In this document: one piece after another, positions 15,112-24,600 of the stretch
Layout of the letters: each line of letters begins with the position of its first letter
How positions within the stretch are numbered: position 1 is the first letter of the stretch
Source of the DNA: Opitutus sp.
GTDB lineage: Bacteria; Verrucomicrobiota; Verrucomicrobiia; Opitutales; Opitutaceae
Length of the DNA stretch: 44,161 nucleotides
Assembly: GCA_013821985.1 (NCBI GenBank)
Contig: PNJQ01000027.1
Location: forward strand, 1 to 44,161
Reading direction: 5' to 3'
Made by a program: the position numbers and the translations under genes
The notes under the pieces: generated by a model
The model's database searches: none
The model's input: the letters and a program-made list of their open reading frames with translations, nothing else
Told to the model about the DNA's origin: nothing

Positions 15112-17295
15112 TCAGCCGCGCTTCAGACCCGGGAAAACGAACGACGGCGTCGTGGTGCGTTTCGCCCATTGTTTGTCGTCGGAGATGCGCGCGGCGTCGG
15201 AAACGACGCGCAGCGCTTCGCGGAGGTGCACGTCGAATTTCACGTTCGCGTCGTGATCGGCGTCCGTGTCGCCTTCCTCCTCCAGTTCCGGCGGGGGCGG
15301 CTCCTTGGCCGCGAGCACGGCGTCGAGTTTGACTTCGCGTTTGGTGAAATCGGTTTTCGCGAGCGTCTTGTATTCGCTTTCGAACTGCTTGGTCGTCACC
15401 TCGGACGCTTCCTTTTCGGCGCGGCGTTTTTCGAGGTTCAGCGAAACGGACTTCCGGTCCGTGCGTTCCTTGAACCAGTCGATGTTGCGCCGGAGCAGGC
15501 CGAATTCGTCGAGGCTTTCCTGCCGCTGACGGCTCATCGCCAGCAACGGCGAGACAAATGCCTGGTTGAGCGGCTTGCCCTCGAACGGGGCGGAGTTGAT
15601 CTCATCCCAGACGAGTGCGTTCGGTTCCTGCGCCTCGCCGACCTCGAGGACGTCTTCGATCGAGGGGAGGGTGATGTCGGGGACGACGCCGCGCTTCTGG
15701 GTCGAAGAGCCGTTGGGGAGATAATACTTTTGCGTGGTCAGTTTTGCCGCGCCCGCCTTGCCGTAGTCCTTCGCGAGCTTGGGCAGGTAGTTTTGCATCT
15801 CGAAAATGACCTGCACGGTGCCCTTGCCGTAGGTGGAGCTGTCACCGATCACGACGGCGCGGCCATAGTTTTGCATTGCGCCTGCGAAAATCTCCGAAGC
15901 GGAGGCGCTGAAGCGCGAGGTGAGAATCGCCAGCGGGCCATCGTAGGCGATGGAGGTGTTGGTGTCGCGGCCGAGGGCGACGCGGCCGAGGGAATCGCGC
16001 ACTTGCACCACGGGGCCTTGATCGATGAAGAGGCCGGTAAGATTGATCGCCTCGGAGAGCAGGCCGCCGCCGTTGCGGCGGAGATCGATGATGAGCGCGG
16101 TGATGTTGTCTTTCTTCAGCTTGCCGATGAGCTCGGCGACATCGTTGCTGGCGGACGCACGCTTCGTGTCGTCCGCGTCGCCGGGTTCGCCGTAGAACGA
16201 GTTGAGCGTGATGACTCCGATATTGCTGATGTTGCCGTCGGCATCAGGAACTTCGTAAATATTGGCGAAGGCGCGGGCTTGGTTGATCTTGATCACGTCG
16301 CGGGTGATGAGGACCTGTTCCGTCTTCGATTCGTCCGGGGCTTTTTGCGGGATGACCGTGAGCGTGACCTTGGTGCCTTTCTGCCCGCGGATCATGGAAA
16401 CGATCTGTTTGTTGCGCATGCCGACGACATCGACGGGCTCGGCGCCGTCCTGCTGGACAGCGATGATGCGGTCCTTCGGCTTGATTTTGCCCGAGAGATC
16501 GGCCGGACCGCCCGGCACGATGCTCACGATCTCGCAGTAGCCTTCGTCGTTGACGCTGAGGACCGCGCCGATGCCGACCAGCGCGAGGTTGATATCGATG
16601 TTGAAGTCTTCGAGCGTCGGCGCGGAGAAATACGCGGAGTGCGGATCGTAGAGTCGGGTGAGCGCGGAGAGGAAGCGCTCCTCGATTTCGAAGGGCTGCA
16701 CTTCGGAGGTATTTTTCTGAAAACGGTCGAAGCGGCGCAGCATTGTTTGCTTGGCGACCTCGGGGGTCTTCTTGCCGAGGACTTCGTTGATGTATTCGGC
16801 CTTTAGCCGCCGCATCCAGATATTGTCGGCTTCTTCCGGTGTGGCGGGCCATGGGCCTTTCGTGCGGTCGAGCGTGTAGGTCTCGTCGGTCGTCAGGTCG
16901 AAGTCCTTCTGCAACTGTTCACGGATCCACGTGACGCGGGACTGAACGCGCTGCTCGAACAGGCCGTAAATCTTGAACGCCGCGTCGATGTTGCCGTTGA
17001 AGGCGATGCTGTCCTGCAACGTGGGACCGTAAAGGCGGCGGAGGGACTGCTCGTCGCCGGCGGAAAAGTAGAGACGCTGCGGGTCGAGGAGCGCCATATA
17101 GTCCGTGATCAGCTTCGGGTAGTCCTCGGCTTTTACGGCGTTGCGGTTGAAATGCACGTAGTCGAGCAGTTGCTTCAACGTCCGCACCTCATTTTGCATG
17201 AGGGGGTTGGTCGTGTAGTCGCGATCGGTGAGCGCGAAGGCCGCGGGCACGAAGGCAATGAGCAACGCGAGGCGAAGGAGGGGGCGGATTCGCAT
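15112..17295 (-). CDS. prc: S41-family tail-specific periplasmic protease (Prc-like)
   Basis: A 727-aa exported protease of the C-terminal processing peptidase family, which degrades periplasmic proteins and trims cell-wall enzymes in model organisms. A signal peptide (MRIRPLLRLALLIAFVPAAFA) is followed by the long N-terminal domain seen in E. coli Prc. A PDZ domain lies at about 235-320 (IVPGGPADLSGKIKPKDRII), then the catalytic core. The Ser/Lys dyad is seen as Ser465 in RFSASASEIFAGAMQNYGRA and Lys491 in STYGKGTVQV. Residues 550-650 form a helical Prc-type C-terminal domain, and an acidic stretch ends the chain. Length is near that of E. coli Prc (682 aa), not of the shorter CtpA forms. 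Confidence 0.93.
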   Translation of the reverse strand: MRIRPLLRLALLIAFVPAAFALTDRDYTTNPLMQNEVRTLKQLLDYVHFNRNAVKAEDYPKLITDYMALLDPQRLYFSAGDEQSLRRLYGPTLQDSIAFNGNIDAAFKIYGLFEQRVQSRVTWIREQLQKDFDLTTDETYTLDRTKGPWPATPEEADNIWMRRLKAEYINEVLGKKTPEVAKQTMLRRFDRFQKNTSEVQPFEIEERFLSALTRLYDPHSAYFSAPTLEDFNIDINLALVGIGAVLSVNDEGYCEIVSIVPGGPADLSGKIKPKDRIIAVQQDGAEPVDVVGMRNKQIVSMIRGQKGTKVTLTVIPQKAPDESKTEQVLITRDVIKINQARAFANIYEVPDADGNISNIGVITLNSFYGEPGDADDTKRASASNDVAELIGKLKKDNITALIIDLRRNGGGLLSEAINLTGLFIDQGPVVQVRDSLGRVALGRDTNTSIAYDGPLAILTSRFSASASEIFAGAMQNYGRAVVIGDSSTYGKGTVQVIFEMQNYLPKLAKDYGKAGAAKLTTQKYYLPNGSSTQKRGVVPDITLPSIEDVLEVGEAQEPNALVWDEINSAPFEGKPLNQAFVSPLLAMSRQRQESLDEFGLLRRNIDWFKERTDRKSVSLNLEKRRAEKEASEVTTKQFESEYKTLAKTDFTKREVKLDAVLAAKEPPPPELEEEGDTDADHDANVKFDVHLREALRVVSDAARISDDKQWAKRTTTPSFVFPGLKRG

Positions 17296-17433
17296 ACGGA
17301 AGGGTTAGTCGCTTGTAGCAGGAGAATGTTTCCTAATTCGACCAATCACCCGGATTGCGCGACGAACGCGACCGGAATTGGGGAAAGCGTGGAACAAGGG
17401 GATGTAATCGGCGTGGAACGCGCGCGGTTGAGG

Positions 17434-18339
17434 CTAACGGCGGCTGAGCATGTCCTTGGCATCGTCCAGGAGTCGTTTCTCCTGCTCAGTCAGTGCGCCG
17501 AAGCCTTGACTGTTAATCTTGTCCAAAATGCGATCGACCTCCGCGCGCAGATCGGGGGTGGGAGCCTTGCCCCCGAGATCGACGCGGAATTTTGGAGCGC
17601 TGCTCTCTGGGCCGACCGCCGATTTCCGGCGGCGGAGCCAAGTCGGCAACTCGATGGCAGGCGAACTCGAGAATCCATCGGCGCCGTGACGCGCGTAAAC
17701 GAAGCGAAAGTAGAGCCACCCTGCCAGCATGCCGCCGAGATGAGCTGAATGGGCGATGTTGGTGTCGAATTTGCCGCCCGGCAATTCGCTGAACGCAAAA
17801 CCGAGGAGATCGAAACCGACGAGCGCCCAAGCCATCACTTTGGGACGAAGGGTCACCGGCAGAATGAGAAACAGCAGGAAGGTGATCTCGCGCTCCGGAT
17901 AAACACAGGCGAAGAAAATGAACATCGCCGCCACGCAGGCCGAAGCGCCCATCAACATGGTCCCGCCGCCGAACCAGTGCGTCGCCGACCAAACGATCGC
18001 ACCCAGGACGGCGGAGGCGGCGTAGAACTGGAGGAAACGCGAAAAGCCCAGCAACGGCGCAACCTCCCGACCAATGAAATACAAACCGAGGCAGTTGAAG
18101 AAGAGGTGCAGCAGTCCGTCGTGCAGAAAGGCATACGACAGCAGCGTCCAGACGCGTCCGTGCGCCAGGCCGAACGGAGTCAACGCCATCAGTTGCTCGA
18201 AGAAATTACCACTCGAGCTCAACCGGCCGATGGTCCACTGCACAACCGCGCCGGCGAGCGTCGCGCAGAGCACCCAAGTCAGCGCCGACGTCGTTTGCCG
18301 GGGGTAATCATCGCGCATGTAAGAGCGGTCGGACAGCAT
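17434..18339 (-). CDS. Rhomboid-family intramembrane serine protease
   Basis: A 301-aa six-helix membrane protease. The nucleophile Ser133 lies in the GxS motif MGASACVAAMF and the catalytic His200 in AHSAHLGGMLAGW. The HxxxN-type helix appears as HDGLLHLFFNCLGLYF and the L1 loop holds the WT segment GRVWTLLSYAFLH. A cytosolic tail (about 225-301) ends in LTEQEKRLLDDAKDML, resembling the short coil domain common at the end of bacterial rhomboids. Substrates are unknown. The upstream 138-bp gap to the Prc gene shows no recognisable element. Confidence 0.92.
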   Translation of the reverse strand: MLSDRSYMRDDYPRQTTSALTWVLCATLAGAVVQWTIGRLSSSGNFFEQLMALTPFGLAHGRVWTLLSYAFLHDGLLHLFFNCLGLYFIGREVAPLLGFSRFLQFYAASAVLGAIVWSATHWFGGGTMLMGASACVAAMFIFFACVYPEREITFLLFLILPVTLRPKVMAWALVGFDLLGFAFSELPGGKFDTNIAHSAHLGGMLAGWLYFRFVYARHGADGFSSSPAIELPTWLRRRKSAVGPESSAPKFRVDLGGKAPTPDLRAEVDRILDKINSQGFGALTEQEKRLLDDAKDMLSRR

Positions 18340-18439
18340 CGCGGCTCAACTTACGTCGGGACCCTCCAAATACAAGCCCCGGCTCCGCCCCACCCCGACG
18401 GCGCGGACAGGGGGATTGTGGCATGCGGGACTCGCCCGC

Positions 18440-18467
18440 TTGACAGGCCGGTCCATTGCCGTTGAAT
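18440..18467 (+). promoter_or_regulatory. Candidate sigma-70 promoter of the ferredoxin gene
   Basis: A perfect TTGACA (18440-18445) is followed after 16 bp by TTGAAT (18462-18467; four of six consensus bases). Initiation would fall about 18474-18475, leaving only two or three bases before the ATG at 18477, so the mRNA may be nearly leaderless. Confidence 0.4.
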
Positions 18468-18476
18468 GCCCGCCAA

Positions 18477-18713
18477 ATGGCCAACAAAGCAGAGAAATGG
18501 AAGGAGAACGCGGCGGGCAAATTCTACGTCGATCAGCAATGCATCGATTGCGATCTCTGCCGCGAGACCGCCCCCGGATTTTTCACGCGCCACGACGAAG
18601 GCGGCTACTCCTTTGTGCACAAGCAGCCGACGACCGAAGAGGAAGCCGCGCTCTGCATGGAGGCCCTCGAAGGCTGCCCGGTCGAAGCCATCGGCAACGA
18701 CGGCGAGGAGTAA
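18477..18713 (+). CDS. Small [4Fe-4S] ferredoxin
   Basis: A 78-aa single-cluster ferredoxin. The ligand set is CIDCDLCRETAPGFF (CxxCxxC) plus the distal Cys in EGCPVEAIG; an additional Cys in AALCMEALEG could form the disulfide seen in this type. The acidic C-terminus (GNDGEE) is common. The start at 18477 was chosen over an in-frame ATG seven codons earlier because of the promoter position. It is a cytoplasmic one-electron carrier; its partner is not indicated by the neighbours. Confidence 0.9.
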   Translation: MANKAEKWKENAAGKFYVDQQCIDCDLCRETAPGFFTRHDEGGYSFVHKQPTTEEEAALCMEALEGCPVEAIGNDGEE

Positions 18714-18747
18714 GCGCGCATCGCGTTCGGCGGCCCGCCCGCATCAT

Positions 18748-18774
18748 GAACCGCCGCTGAGGCGGTTCTCTTTT
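18748..18774 (+). terminator. Rho-independent terminator after the ferredoxin gene
   Basis: GAACCGCC (18748-18755) and GGCGGTTC (18761-18768) form a perfect 8-bp stem with a 5-base loop, followed by TCTTTT. Confidence 0.8.
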
Positions 18775-18799
18775 GCCAGCTTGGTTAAGTAGATTTTCG

Positions 18800-20629
18800 A
18801 TGCCTGTTAACAGACCTTCCCTCCACACGTTGCTCGCCGCTCTTTGCGGCGGTCCTTTGCTCACGCCCACGTTGCCGGCGCAAACGACGCTCCCGGATTT
18901 TGCGGTGTATTCGCAGGCGGTCGCGAATCAGACTTCGGTGGGCACGATCGACATGCCCGTATCCGGATTGCGCTTTGAACCGCGGGTTGACGTGCAGAGT
19001 CGTAACGTCGCCGAAGCGCAGGCCGACGTCGCGATCCGCGGCGGAATCTTTGAGAGCACCGGCTTTCGCCTCGGCGCCGCGGCGGTGGGCGACCCGCAGA
19101 CCGGCCATTACTTCGCCGAACTGCCGGTGCCGCCCGCCATGTTGCTCGCGCCGCGCGTGCTTTCCGGCACCGCGAATGCCGCAGGTGGTTTCAATGCCAC
19201 GGCCGGGACGATCAGCTATGGCTGGCGCGCGATCGCTGATCGCGGCGAACTCAGCGCATCCGTCGGTGATTTCGGCTACAACCGTCAGGCGGCCTATTTC
19301 GCCGTGGCGCGGCCCGTGCGGCAGCACGCGCTCGCCGCTGACGTCGAATGGGCTCGTTCCGAAGGCGAGGGGAGCCGGCCGTTCGGTGAACATGCTTTCG
19401 ATCGCATCGCCGGCCGTCTCCAATGGCGCGGGATGGAATCGCAGACGGATTTGTTTGCCGGATACCAGCGGAAATTCTTCGCGTGGCCCAATCTCTACAC
19501 GCCATTCGGCTTCAATGAATCGGAGAATCTTCAGACGGCCCTGCTGCTGTTGAATCACCGCTGGGCCGATGCGGCCGGCAACGAATTTTCCGCTGCTGCG
19601 TTTTGGCGGCGCAACAAGGACGACTACGAATTCAACCGTGCCGTGCCGGGCGCTTCCAATCCGTTTCTGCACACAACTTGGCTGCGCGGAGCGGCGGTCT
19701 CCGGTCGGAGAATTCTGGGCCGCGGCGCCGTAAACTATGCGGTGGATTTCGCGCGTGACCGGCTCGATTCAACGGCGTTGACGTTTGGCCGCTACATGGA
19801 TCGCTCGATGGCGAAGGTGTCTCTGGTGCCGGAAGTCGCGTGGGATCGCGGCGGAGCGACGCTCACGGCCCGCGCCGGTGCCAGTTACGACCGTTCGAAT
19901 CGCGACGGTTCCGAATGGTCACCGCTGGCCGGGCTCACCTGGCGGCGCGGTCGGACCGTCGTTTACGCCGAGTTCTCGGAGGCGACGCAACTTCCCACCT
20001 ACACGGCCCTCAACTCCGCGGCGACCTCCGGCCTCTTTCGGGGAAATCCGAACCTGGGCCGCACTCGCACGCGGAACCTCGAAGTGGGGGCGCGCGCCGA
20101 TTGGCAAGGGTGGGAGATCGAGGGTGCTGCTTTCCAGCGCGACGACGACGATCTGGTGGATTGGACGTTTCGTCGTGGCGTCGTTGCGCGCACTGCGAAC
20201 GCGGTGGACGTGCGCACACACGGGGTCGAGTTCGTTGCCGCGCGGCGCGTGGAGCGCTACGAAATCGTCCTCGGCTACACGTGGTTCGCGAAACACAGCG
20301 ACTACGGCAACGCCCTGATCGACGCCAGTTTCTATGCGCTGAACTTTCCGCGCCATCGCCTCACGGCCGCACTGACGTGGCGGATCGGCGCGGGCTTCGA
20401 ACTGCGTTCGGACAACGAATACCGCGTGCAGCAGCCAAATCCGCTCCGCTCGGCCGGTGGAGACACGGCGCTGCTCTCTTCGCTCGGTCTGTATTATTCG
20501 CCCGGGGCGCTGAAGGGGTGGGAATTCTCCGTGCTCGCCGACAACGTATGGCAAAGCGATTTTCAGGAGGTGCCGGCGGTGCCGTCGGCGCGCCGGCAAG
20601 TGGCGTTCGGCGTGGTCCGCCGCTGGTAG
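18800..20629 (+). CDS. TonB-dependent receptor-like outer-membrane protein
   Basis: A 609-aa outer-membrane beta-barrel with a signal peptide (residues 1-28, ending LTPTLPAQT). The N-terminal plug-like region contains VDVQSRNVAEAQADVAIRGG and FESTGFRLGAAAVGDPQTGH, the plug segment of a group of small TonB receptors seen in Bacteroidota and Verrucomicrobiota. I see no clear TonB box. The rest has alternating amphipathic strands typical of a 22-strand barrel and ends with a terminal aromatic (VAFGVVRRW), as needed for BAM recognition. Resemblance is to BtuB/iron-complex receptors; the ligand is unknown and there is no riboswitch in the 86-bp upstream gap. Confidence 0.82.
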   Translation: MPVNRPSLHTLLAALCGGPLLTPTLPAQTTLPDFAVYSQAVANQTSVGTIDMPVSGLRFEPRVDVQSRNVAEAQADVAIRGGIFESTGFRLGAAAVGDPQTGHYFAELPVPPAMLLAPRVLSGTANAAGGFNATAGTISYGWRAIADRGELSASVGDFGYNRQAAYFAVARPVRQHALAADVEWARSEGEGSRPFGEHAFDRIAGRLQWRGMESQTDLFAGYQRKFFAWPNLYTPFGFNESENLQTALLLLNHRWADAAGNEFSAAAFWRRNKDDYEFNRAVPGASNPFLHTTWLRGAAVSGRRILGRGAVNYAVDFARDRLDSTALTFGRYMDRSMAKVSLVPEVAWDRGGATLTARAGASYDRSNRDGSEWSPLAGLTWRRGRTVVYAEFSEATQLPTYTALNSAATSGLFRGNPNLGRTRTRNLEVGARADWQGWEIEGAAFQRDDDDLVDWTFRRGVVARTANAVDVRTHGVEFVAARRVERYEIVLGYTWFAKHSDYGNALIDASFYALNFPRHRLTAALTWRIGAGFELRSDNEYRVQQPNPLRSAGGDTALLSSLGLYYSPGALKGWEFSVLADNVWQSDFQEVPAVPSARRQVAFGVVRRW

Positions 20630-20670
20630 GCGGCCGAGATTACAAGCCGTTTGCGCCTTTCCAGCCCGCG

Positions 20671-20688
20671 GAATTTCTCTGGAAATTC
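20671..20688. terminator. Perfect hairpin after the TonB-dependent receptor gene
   Basis: GAATTTC (20671-20677) and GAAATTC (20682-20688) with a TCTG loop, 42 bp past the receptor stop. No T-run follows, so it may be a weak terminator or an mRNA 3' end structure. Confidence 0.4.
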
Positions 20689-20727
20689 GGAGCCGCCCGG
20701 CAATCTTAACGTTCCACTTTTCCCACC

Positions 20728-21417
20728 ATGCTCATCTGGATCATCCTCATCATCGTTCCGATGCTTTTCGGTCTCTACGCGCAGATGCGCGTGTCGAGCG
20801 CTTACAACAAGAACGTCCGCATCGCGTCGCGCGGGCACATCACGGGCCGGGAGGCCGCTGCCGCCGTGATGGAAAGCGCCGGCGTTCACGACGTGCAAAT
20901 CGTGCGCGTCGAGGGCCAGCTCACCGACCATTACGACCCGATGCACCGCCGCCTCGCGCTATCAGAACACAATTATGACGGCACCAGCCTCGCCGCGCTC
21001 GGCGTCGCCGCCCACGAAGCCGGCCACGCCATCCAACACAAGGTTGGTTACAGTATGATGAAGATCCGTCAGACGCTCGTGCCCGCCACGCAGATCTCGG
21101 CCGGAGCGTCGCAGTTCCTGATCATCGCTGGCATTCTGCTCGGCGCCAAGGAACTCGGCGGCATTTTCCTCACGGTCGGCGCCGTGGCCCTCGCGGTCAT
21201 CTGCTTGTTCCAACTCGTGACACTGCCCGTCGAGTTTGACGCCACGCGTCGTGCGAAGCTCCAACTCGTCAATCTCGGCATCGTCGAACGCGACGAAATG
21301 CCCGGAGTGAACGATACCCTCGACGCCGCAGCCCTGACCTACGTCGCGGGCTTTGTCGCCTCGCTCGGCAGCTTGCTCCACATTCTCATGATCATTGCCG
21401 GCGGTCGCCGCGACTAA
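20728..21417 (+). CDS. Membrane-bound zinc metallopeptidase of the YugP family
   Basis: A 229-aa integral membrane protein with an N-terminal helix (MLIWIILIIVPMLFGLYA), a soluble part and two to three further helices toward the C-terminus. The zinc motif HEAGH is in GVAAHEAGHAIQHK, followed by LPVEFDATRRA with the additional Glu ligand, as in the Zn-peptidase-2 (YugP) family. The role of that family is not settled; membrane protein quality control is a common guess. It is followed by a strong terminator. Confidence 0.9.
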   Translation: MLIWIILIIVPMLFGLYAQMRVSSAYNKNVRIASRGHITGREAAAAVMESAGVHDVQIVRVEGQLTDHYDPMHRRLALSEHNYDGTSLAALGVAAHEAGHAIQHKVGYSMMKIRQTLVPATQISAGASQFLIIAGILLGAKELGGIFLTVGAVALAVICLFQLVTLPVEFDATRRAKLQLVNLGIVERDEMPGVNDTLDAAALTYVAGFVASLGSLLHILMIIAGGRRD

Positions 21418-21441
21418 ACGGGGATCAGCTCGGGACTTTGC

Positions 21442-21470
21442 AAAGCGCCAGCGGGACTGGCGCTTTTTTT
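21442..21470 (+). terminator. Rho-independent terminator after the YugP-family gene
   Basis: AAAGCGCCAG (21442-21451) pairs perfectly with CTGGCGCTTT (21457-21466), followed by TTTTTTT. Confidence 0.92.
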
Positions 21471-21511
21471 GTGCCCGGAGATCGGGGAATACGGCGGCAA
21501 ATGCGCGCTGG

Positions 21512-21527
21512 AGTCTAGTGTTAGACT
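21512..21527. promoter_or_regulatory. Short perfect palindrome upstream of the large TonB-dependent receptor
   Basis: AGTCTA (21512-21517) and TAGACT (21522-21527) flank GTGT. It lies about 150 bp upstream of the receptor ATG, a plausible operator position, but no regulator or matching second site is known here. Confidence 0.3.
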
Positions 21528-21549
21528 GGCGCAGCGTTTGCCGGTGCTC

Positions 21550-21660
21550 CGGTGAAGCGGCTAAGCCCGGCCTCGCTGACGCGCACAACGTCAGTCCCTA
21601 AATCCTCACCAAGTGCGAGCGCCTGCCGGCTCGCCGCTGTTATCACCCAACTGTAGTGCG
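21550..21660 (+). other. Possible structured 5' leader of the TonB-dependent receptor mRNA
   Basis: Several perfect short stems lie in tandem here: CTGACG/CGTCAG (21576-21581, 21589-21594) and GCGAGC/GCTCGC (21615-21620, 21629-21634), preceded by CCGG-TGCT-CCGG at 21541-21552. It does not match a riboswitch consensus I recognise (no cobalamin box). It could be a plain leader in GC-rich DNA. Confidence 0.28.
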
Positions 21661-21674
21661 ACCCCCGCATCGGT

Positions 21675-24600
21675 ATGAAAACCCCGTGTAGATTGACGCT
21701 TGCCGCGCTGTTGCTTGCGAGCGCGCAACTCGGAGCCCAAACCGCGGCTCCTTCCCCGACTCCTCCCGCGACCAGCCCGGAAGAAGAGCCGATCATGCTC
21801 ACCCCGTTCGAGGTGAAAGCCGAACGGGACACCGGCTATCAAGCGACCGAAACGCTCGCCGGCACCCGCATCCGCACCAACCTGCGCGACGTCGGCGCGG
21901 CGATTCAGGTCATCACGAAGGATTTCATGAATGACATTGGAGCGACCGACAACACGACGCTGCTCCAATACACGACGAACTCGGAGGTTGGTGGCACGCG
22001 CTCGACTTATGCGGGCCTGGGCAACGGCACGGATGTGAACGAAACGTCCACGCTGGCCTCGCCGCACACGAACAATCGCGTGCGCGGCCTCAGCGCGGCG
22101 GACAACACCCGCGACTTCTTTGTCACCGACATTCCGTGGGACGGCTTCAACATCGATCGCGTCGAAATCCAGCGCGGACCGAATTCCATTCTCTTCGGCC
22201 TCGGCAAGCCCGCCGGCATCATCAACGCCTCGCTGCGCAACGCCGAGTTCCGCGACCAGAATCAGGTCGAGTGGCGCTTCGGTTCGTTTGGCAGCCAGCG
22301 GGCAACGTTGGACATCAACCAAAACGTGATCCCCGGCACGCTCGCCATCCGTCTCTCCGGTCTGTGGGATCGCGAGAAGTTCCAGCAGGATCCGGCCTTC
22401 GAGGACGACAGCCGCCTTTACGGTGCCATTCGTTACGAGCCGAAGCTTTTCAAGCGCGACGATTTCCACACGAGCATCCGGGCGAAATATGAACACGGCT
22501 CGATCGATGCGAACCGGCCGCGCACTGTCCCGCCGAACGACCGTCTTTCCCCGTGGTTCCGGGCGACCAACGACCCGATGGGCGGCATGAATCGACTGCT
22601 CGTTTCGAATCCCTACAATGCGGAACGCGAAGATAATCCTCCGATCGGGGGCGACAATCGCGGTTACACCCGCGCCGCGGACCCGGACTATATTCCGTGG
22701 GTCGGCGGTCGCGGCACCGACCAGCAGCCGCTCTATTTCTTCGACGGTGCGACCGGCCAGCTGCAGCGCATCTACGGCGGGTTCATGAATAACGGTGCGC
22801 GCAACACCGACGGCACGGTCCGGACGAACAACGCCGCGATCATCGGCCGGCGTTACGCGGGACCGTTCTACTCGCTCGTGAGCATGCAAGACTTCGCGAC
22901 GCGCGCGCGTTTGCCCGGTTATCAATACGGCCAATACCGCGAGCAATCACTGCTCGACCCGTCTGTCTTCAATTTCTACGACAATCTCATCGACGGCCCG
23001 AATAAGTCGGAGAAGGAAGACTGGGACGCCTACAACATCACGCTTTCCCAAACCGGCTGGGGCAATCGTCTGGGCGTCGAACTGAACTTCGATTATCAGG
23101 AATACGATCGCTCGAACCAATCCTTCCTCGGTTGGGCGCCGACGCTCGACATCGATATCCTCAGCGCCTTCCAGGATCTGCAAAGCAACCCGAACGCCGG
23201 CCGCGCCTTCGTGCAGGGCAACCCGGGTGGCCAGTCCTATTCCAGTGAGCGTGAATACATGCGCGGCTCCCTGTTCGGCGAACTTCGCTCCGAAGATTTC
23301 CTCGACAGTCCGTTCTTCCGCAAGCTGCTCGGCAAGCACCGCTTCAACGGCGTCTATAGCGGCGAGAAATACCGCTCCGAATCCCGCACCTGGCAGCTCT
23401 ACGCTTCGTCCGCGGCCTTCGATGCTTACTCCACCGTCCCACTGGCCTTCTCGGATCGCCCGCCGCTCGGCGTCGTTTATCTCGGCAACTCGCTGGCGAG
23501 TTCGACCAGCGCCTCGGGCGCGAACCTACCCGGCATCAACGCCCCGATCGTCATGAACGACGGCGCGCTCTACCACTTCAACACGACTTGGAATTCCTCG
23601 GTGGCCTTCAACGCTCCGTGGACGGTTCCTTCTTCGCTCGCGGACGCCTTCAACAACGACGCGACGACCCAAGTCTCGAATCCCGCGAACTACGTGGGTT
23701 GGAACAGCAATTTCAACTACGACGTCCTGCGGTTCAACGACGGCGACAATCTCTACCGCAACGCCAACAAGGCCTATCGCCGGACCAAGTCCTACGCGGG
23801 CTCCTGGCAGGGCTACTGGTGGGATGACGCCCTCGTGACCACCGTGGGCTGGCGCTATGATACCGTGCAAGGCAAGGACCGCTCGGCACCCAACACCGGC
23901 CCGCGCTCGACCCTCGTCATGACCGACGCCGCCTATTCGCTGCCGGACGCGTGGGCCAGCGAGTTCAAGCACCACTCCCTCAGCAAGGGCGCCGTGCTGC
24001 ATCTGAACCGCCTCCTCGGAAAACACGATTTCCTGCCGCTGAATCTCAGCGTGTCCTACAACGCCTCGGACAACTTCGAAATCGCGGGCACCCGCCGCAA
24101 CATGTATGGCGACGTCATCGGAAATCCGACCGGCGAGACCAAGGACTACGGCGTGCTCCTCTCGACCAAGGACAACAAGTATTCGCTCCGCATCGTGAAG
24201 TATGAGGCGTCGGTCAAGGACGCCAGCACGCAGGTCGGCAACATGAACTTCCTCGGCAACATCATCGTGCACGGCCTGCGTTGGAGGAACGTCTTCCTCT
24301 ACAACCTCAACGCCTACACGCTCGACACCGCCAACGGCTCGAACGAATGGCGCTACAACTTCGATCCGGACACGAACGAAACGCAGGACCAGGCCACGGC
24401 TCGCGAGAATGCATCGATCGCCGCCTGGAACCAAATTCAAGCGTGGCTCCCTGCGAAGTTCTACCAAGCCTGGGGATTCACTCCGCCATCGAATCTCAAC
24501 AGCCCGACGAACGCCGAAGTGCAGCCCTACGCGCCCGATCGTCCGCCTCCGGGCATGACGATGACCTCCGACACGATGTCGAAGGGCTACGAGTTCGAGT

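Noticed and set aside
15094..16806. A 570-codon plus-strand open frame antisense to the Prc-type protease gene
   Set aside because: Its product has Arg/Asp/Val-rich composition with no recognisable domain, while the opposite strand encodes a complete S41 protease. It is a by-product of high GC content.
18714..18799. A cobalamin riboswitch ahead of the BtuB-like receptor
   Set aside because: The gap is only 86 bp, mostly occupied by the ferredoxin terminator, and no cobalamin-box sequence is present.
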